Shown here: positions 61,605 through 64,000 of the stretch, piece by piece
Layout: each line of letters opens with the position of its first letter
Numbering within the stretch: the stretch's first letter is position 1
From: Aquimarina sp042434915
GTDB taxonomy: Bacteria; Bacteroidota; Bacteroidia; Flavobacteriales; Flavobacteriaceae
Length of the DNA stretch: 64,000 nt
Direction: 5' to 3'
Assembly (NCBI RefSeq): GCF_042434915.1
Contig: NZ_CP170198.1
Coordinates: 2,604,001-2,668,000 of the forward strand
Program-made: the position numbers and the translations under genes
Notes under the pieces: model-generated
Databases searched by the model: none
Told to the model about the DNA's origin: nothing
What the model saw: only the letters and a program-made list of their open reading frames with translations

Positions 61605-64000
61605 ATGCAAAGACAACTTTTTAGTGTACTTTTCTTTTGTCAATTTTTCGTTTATTCACAGATACAACTATCTGGAAAAATCATGGATAGCGAAACTAAC
61701 AACATTCTACCCTTTGCTACAATCACAGTAGATTCTACAACTACTGTAATGACGGGATCAGACGGTTTATTTGCACTCCAAATACACCCACCCAGTAATT
61801 TGAACGTATCATACTTGGGCTACCAAAGTAAAACAGTGGTCATCACAGATTCATTAATCGATTTTATTACAATATCTCTTACTCCCAAGGTCCAGAATTT
61901 GACAACTGTATCTTTAAAATCTGAAAGAAATAAAGCCAATGATCTCATCGCAAAGGTTAAATTATATAAAGACAAAAATGATCCTAATAAATCTTTAGAG
62001 GCTTACAGCTTTAAATCCTATCAAAAATTCAAAATTACAGAAGATAGAACCGCGCAATTTGAAAGTCGTGACACTAGTGATGTTGCAATAAAAAATATTT
62101 TCAATAACACTCATTCATTTATAAGTGAAAGGGTTACACAGCACTTCATTAAAAAAAATATTCCAGAGAAACAAAACATTCTCGGCACCAAAATGGCTGG
62201 ATTTAAACATCCGGTATATGATGTTTTAGGAATCACCATACAATCCTCATCCTTATACAATGATGAATATATAATATTTGATGAACGCTTTGCCGGACCG
62301 CTTGGCAAAAAGTCATCAAAACAATACTATTATAAAACTTTAGACACATTATCTGGCAGTGATCCTGCATATGTTATTTTGTTTCAACCACGCAAAACAT
62401 CAACCGTAGCACGTTTAGAAGGACTACTTTATATTGATACCACAACTTTTGCTATTCAAAAATCAATTATAGAATTAAAAGGTGAGCTCGATGTAAAAGC
62501 CTATCATACGTTTGAAAAATCTGATTTTAAAGATGTATGGCTTCCAAAAAGTAATAGTATCGCCATTAAACGAGGAAATGGAAAACAAAAAATATCTTTA
62601 TTTGGCGGGCGAATCACCGTTGGCAATTTGGATCAAAAAAATAATAAGCAAGTTAATGATGATTTCTTAGTGTCAAAAACTGACTATTTTGATTATAGCT
62701 TAGAGTCGTTTCAATCAAAACTCACCACACAACCTGATATTTTTATAGATACACAAGCCGAGAATAGAGATGCATCCTTTTGGAAAACATATCGCACAGA
62801 TGCCATAACCGACAAAGACCTAGCGTCCTTTCCCGTGATTGACAGTATTGTTAAAGCGCAAAAAATCGAACGAAGAATAAAAGTAATACAAAGTTTTACC
62901 CAGGGGTTCTACCCCTTGAGTTTTATAAATTTAGATCTAACTTATCCTATTAAATATAATAATTATGAAGGATTACGAGTAGGTCTAGGGGGTATTACCA
63001 ATGAGAGTTTTTCCAAACGTTTTAGAATCGAAGGTTACACTGTGTACGGCTTTATCGACGATGCTTTTAAGTATGGTGTTGGAGGTGGAATTTTATTAAA
63101 TAAAAAACATGGCGCTTGGCTCAATGTTAATTATAAAGATGATTTAAGTGAGGTAGGAAGTTTTCAATACTTAACCGATCGTCGCGTATATTCTCTTTTT
63201 GAACCCCGTCTTGTTAATATTGATTTTTATTACAAGCATCGTACCTATAGCACAAGTTTGCAATATGAGATATTCCCAAAACTTCTTTCGGAAACACAGT
63301 TTTCAATAAGTGAAATTGATCAAACCAAAAACTATCAATACAATCAAGATGGCATATGGAAATCTAGTTATAAAACTTCAGAAGCAAAAATAGCTTTGAG
63401 GTGGAGTCCTTTTAGTAACTTTCTCAAAACTCCAAATGGCACTAAAGAAATCTACGATGGTTACCCTAAATTCACTGCACAATATACTCAAGGAATGTCG
63501 GATGTATTTGATAGTGAGTTAACCTATTCAAAAGTTGGTTTAAAAGCAGAATACAGTATTGACCGTATAAACTTAAGCAATACAAGTTTTTTACTCGAAG
63601 GCGATCTTGGATTTGGAGAACTACCACTCACCCACCTCTTTCATGCATACCCTAACGCTCCTACAAAGGAAACTATTTTGCAACGCTTTTCTGTGGCTGG
63701 CAGGCGCAGTTTTGAGACTATGTATTTCAGCGAATTTTTTAGTGATAAATTAGCGACTTTTCAAATGAGACATACTTTTGAACCGATGCAAATTACGAGC
63801 TGGCTCAAACCTGAATTTGTTTTGATTACAAGACATGCAATTGGAACGGTAAGAGATAAAGAACTGCATCAAGGTGTTGATTTCAAATCCTTAGAACATG
63901 GTTATCAAGAATCTGGATTTGAAATTAACAAACTCATCGCAGGTTTTGGACTTAGTTTTGCCTTTAGATATGGTGCCTATAGTCTTCCAGAGTTCGAAGA
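61605..64000 (+). CDS. DUF5686 outer membrane protein with carboxypeptidase-like regulatory domain (partial)
   Basis: The frame opens with ATG at 61605 and runs off the right edge after about 798 residues. A signal peptide (about 1-19, ending VYSQ) is followed by a CarboxypepD_reg-like domain (about 20-105, LSGKIMDSETNNILPFATITVDST, SYLGYQSKTVVI). The rest is the DUF5686 region, a beta-rich barrel (KTLDTLSGSDPAYVILFQP, RLEGLLYIDTTTFAIQKSIIELKG). It stops near FAFRYGAYSLPEFE, close to where the barrel normally ends, so only a few residues are missing. Function unknown. Confidence 0.9.
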   Translation, partial: MQRQLFSVLFFCQFFVYSQIQLSGKIMDSETNNILPFATITVDSTTTVMTGSDGLFALQIHPPSNLNVSYLGYQSKTVVITDSLIDFITISLTPKVQNLTTVSLKSERNKANDLIAKVKLYKDKNDPNKSLEAYSFKSYQKFKITEDRTAQFESRDTSDVAIKNIFNNTHSFISERVTQHFIKKNIPEKQNILGTKMAGFKHPVYDVLGITIQSSSLYNDEYIIFDERFAGPLGKKSSKQYYYKTLDTLSGSDPAYVILFQPRKTSTVARLEGLLYIDTTTFAIQKSIIELKGELDVKAYHTFEKSDFKDVWLPKSNSIAIKRGNGKQKISLFGGRITVGNLDQKNNKQVNDDFLVSKTDYFDYSLESFQSKLTTQPDIFIDTQAENRDASFWKTYRTDAITDKDLASFPVIDSIVKAQKIERRIKVIQSFTQGFYPLSFINLDLTYPIKYNNYEGLRVGLGGITNESFSKRFRIEGYTVYGFIDDAFKYGVGGGILLNKKHGAWLNVNYKDDLSEVGSFQYLTDRRVYSLFEPRLVNIDFYYKHRTYSTSLQYEIFPKLLSETQFSISEIDQTKNYQYNQDGIWKSSYKTSEAKIALRWSPFSNFLKTPNGTKEIYDGYPKFTAQYTQGMSDVFDSELTYSKVGLKAEYSIDRINLSNTSFLLEGDLGFGELPLTHLFHAYPNAPTKETILQRFSVAGRRSFETMYFSEFFSDKLATFQMRHTFEPMQITSWLKPEFVLITRHAIGTVRDKELHQGVDFKSLEHGYQESGFEINKLIAGFGLSFAFRYGAYSLPEFE

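Noticed and set aside
1..64000. CRISPR array, prophage, IS element or toxin-antitoxin system
   Set aside because: No regularly spaced repeats, transposase, integrase or toxin-like gene pairs were found; gene content is core metabolism, respiration and translation.

Overview
The window comes from an AT-rich chromosome of the Bacteroidetes, almost certainly family Flavobacteriaceae. Evidence seen in the sequence: a complete alternative complex III (ActA-F) plus caa3-type oxidase, the giant gliding/type IX secretion protein SprA beside ruvA and gcvH, a DUF2723 protein, DUF5916 and DUF5686 proteins, a bimodular malic enzyme, and promoters of the Bacteroidetes type (TTTG, about 19 bases, TAnnTTTG) instead of sigma-70 boxes. 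I cannot fix the genus. No phage, IS element, CRISPR array or rRNA is visible; the window looks like core chromosome.

Layout. 1-2569: an ABC exporter (two MacB-type permeases and an ATPase), minus strand, cut by the left edge. 2693-7934: a minus-strand cytochrome oxidase block (ctaB, two subunit III-like proteins, subunit IV, a cysteine-less SCO-like protein, SCO, DUF420, a small CxxC protein). 8211-9848: tonB-like gene, vanZ-like gene, gcvH. 9936-22293: sprA, ruvA, maeB, queG, ruvB. 22518-35199: a membrane protein, then the respiratory operon actABCDEF-ctaC-ctaD. 35420-40541: a SPOR protein (plus) facing the rimP-nusA-infB operon (minus). 40788-46472: a double Usp protein, a small unknown protein, tRNA-Gln, the DUF2723 protein and a polysaccharide deacetylase. 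46480-48090: a thioredoxin-fold protein and a metallophosphoesterase. 48091-51287: a probable small RNA and polA. 51288-56818: a long gene-poor gap, an unknown helical protein, a serine hydrolase lipoprotein and a DUF5916 outer membrane protein. 57093-64000: rplM, rpsI, rpsB, tsf, pyrH, frr and a DUF5686 protein cut by the right edge.

How the genes work together. ActA-F oxidises menaquinol and passes electrons to the oxidase whose subunits I and II lie in the same operon; subunits III and IV, heme O synthase and the copper assembly factors lie in the second block about 15 kb away, with sprA and the ruv genes between. The right end is a translation block with a structured leader before rpsB and a tsf promoter buried inside a terminator. 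I see no obviously new defence or mobile system. The points most worth checking are the helix-hairpin-helix tail on ActC, the cysteine-less SCO-like and thioredoxin-like proteins, the orphan terminator/small RNA before polA, the terminator-like hairpin just before the rimP start codon, the tsf terminator/promoter overlap, and a clamp-binding-like QFSLF peptide in PolA.
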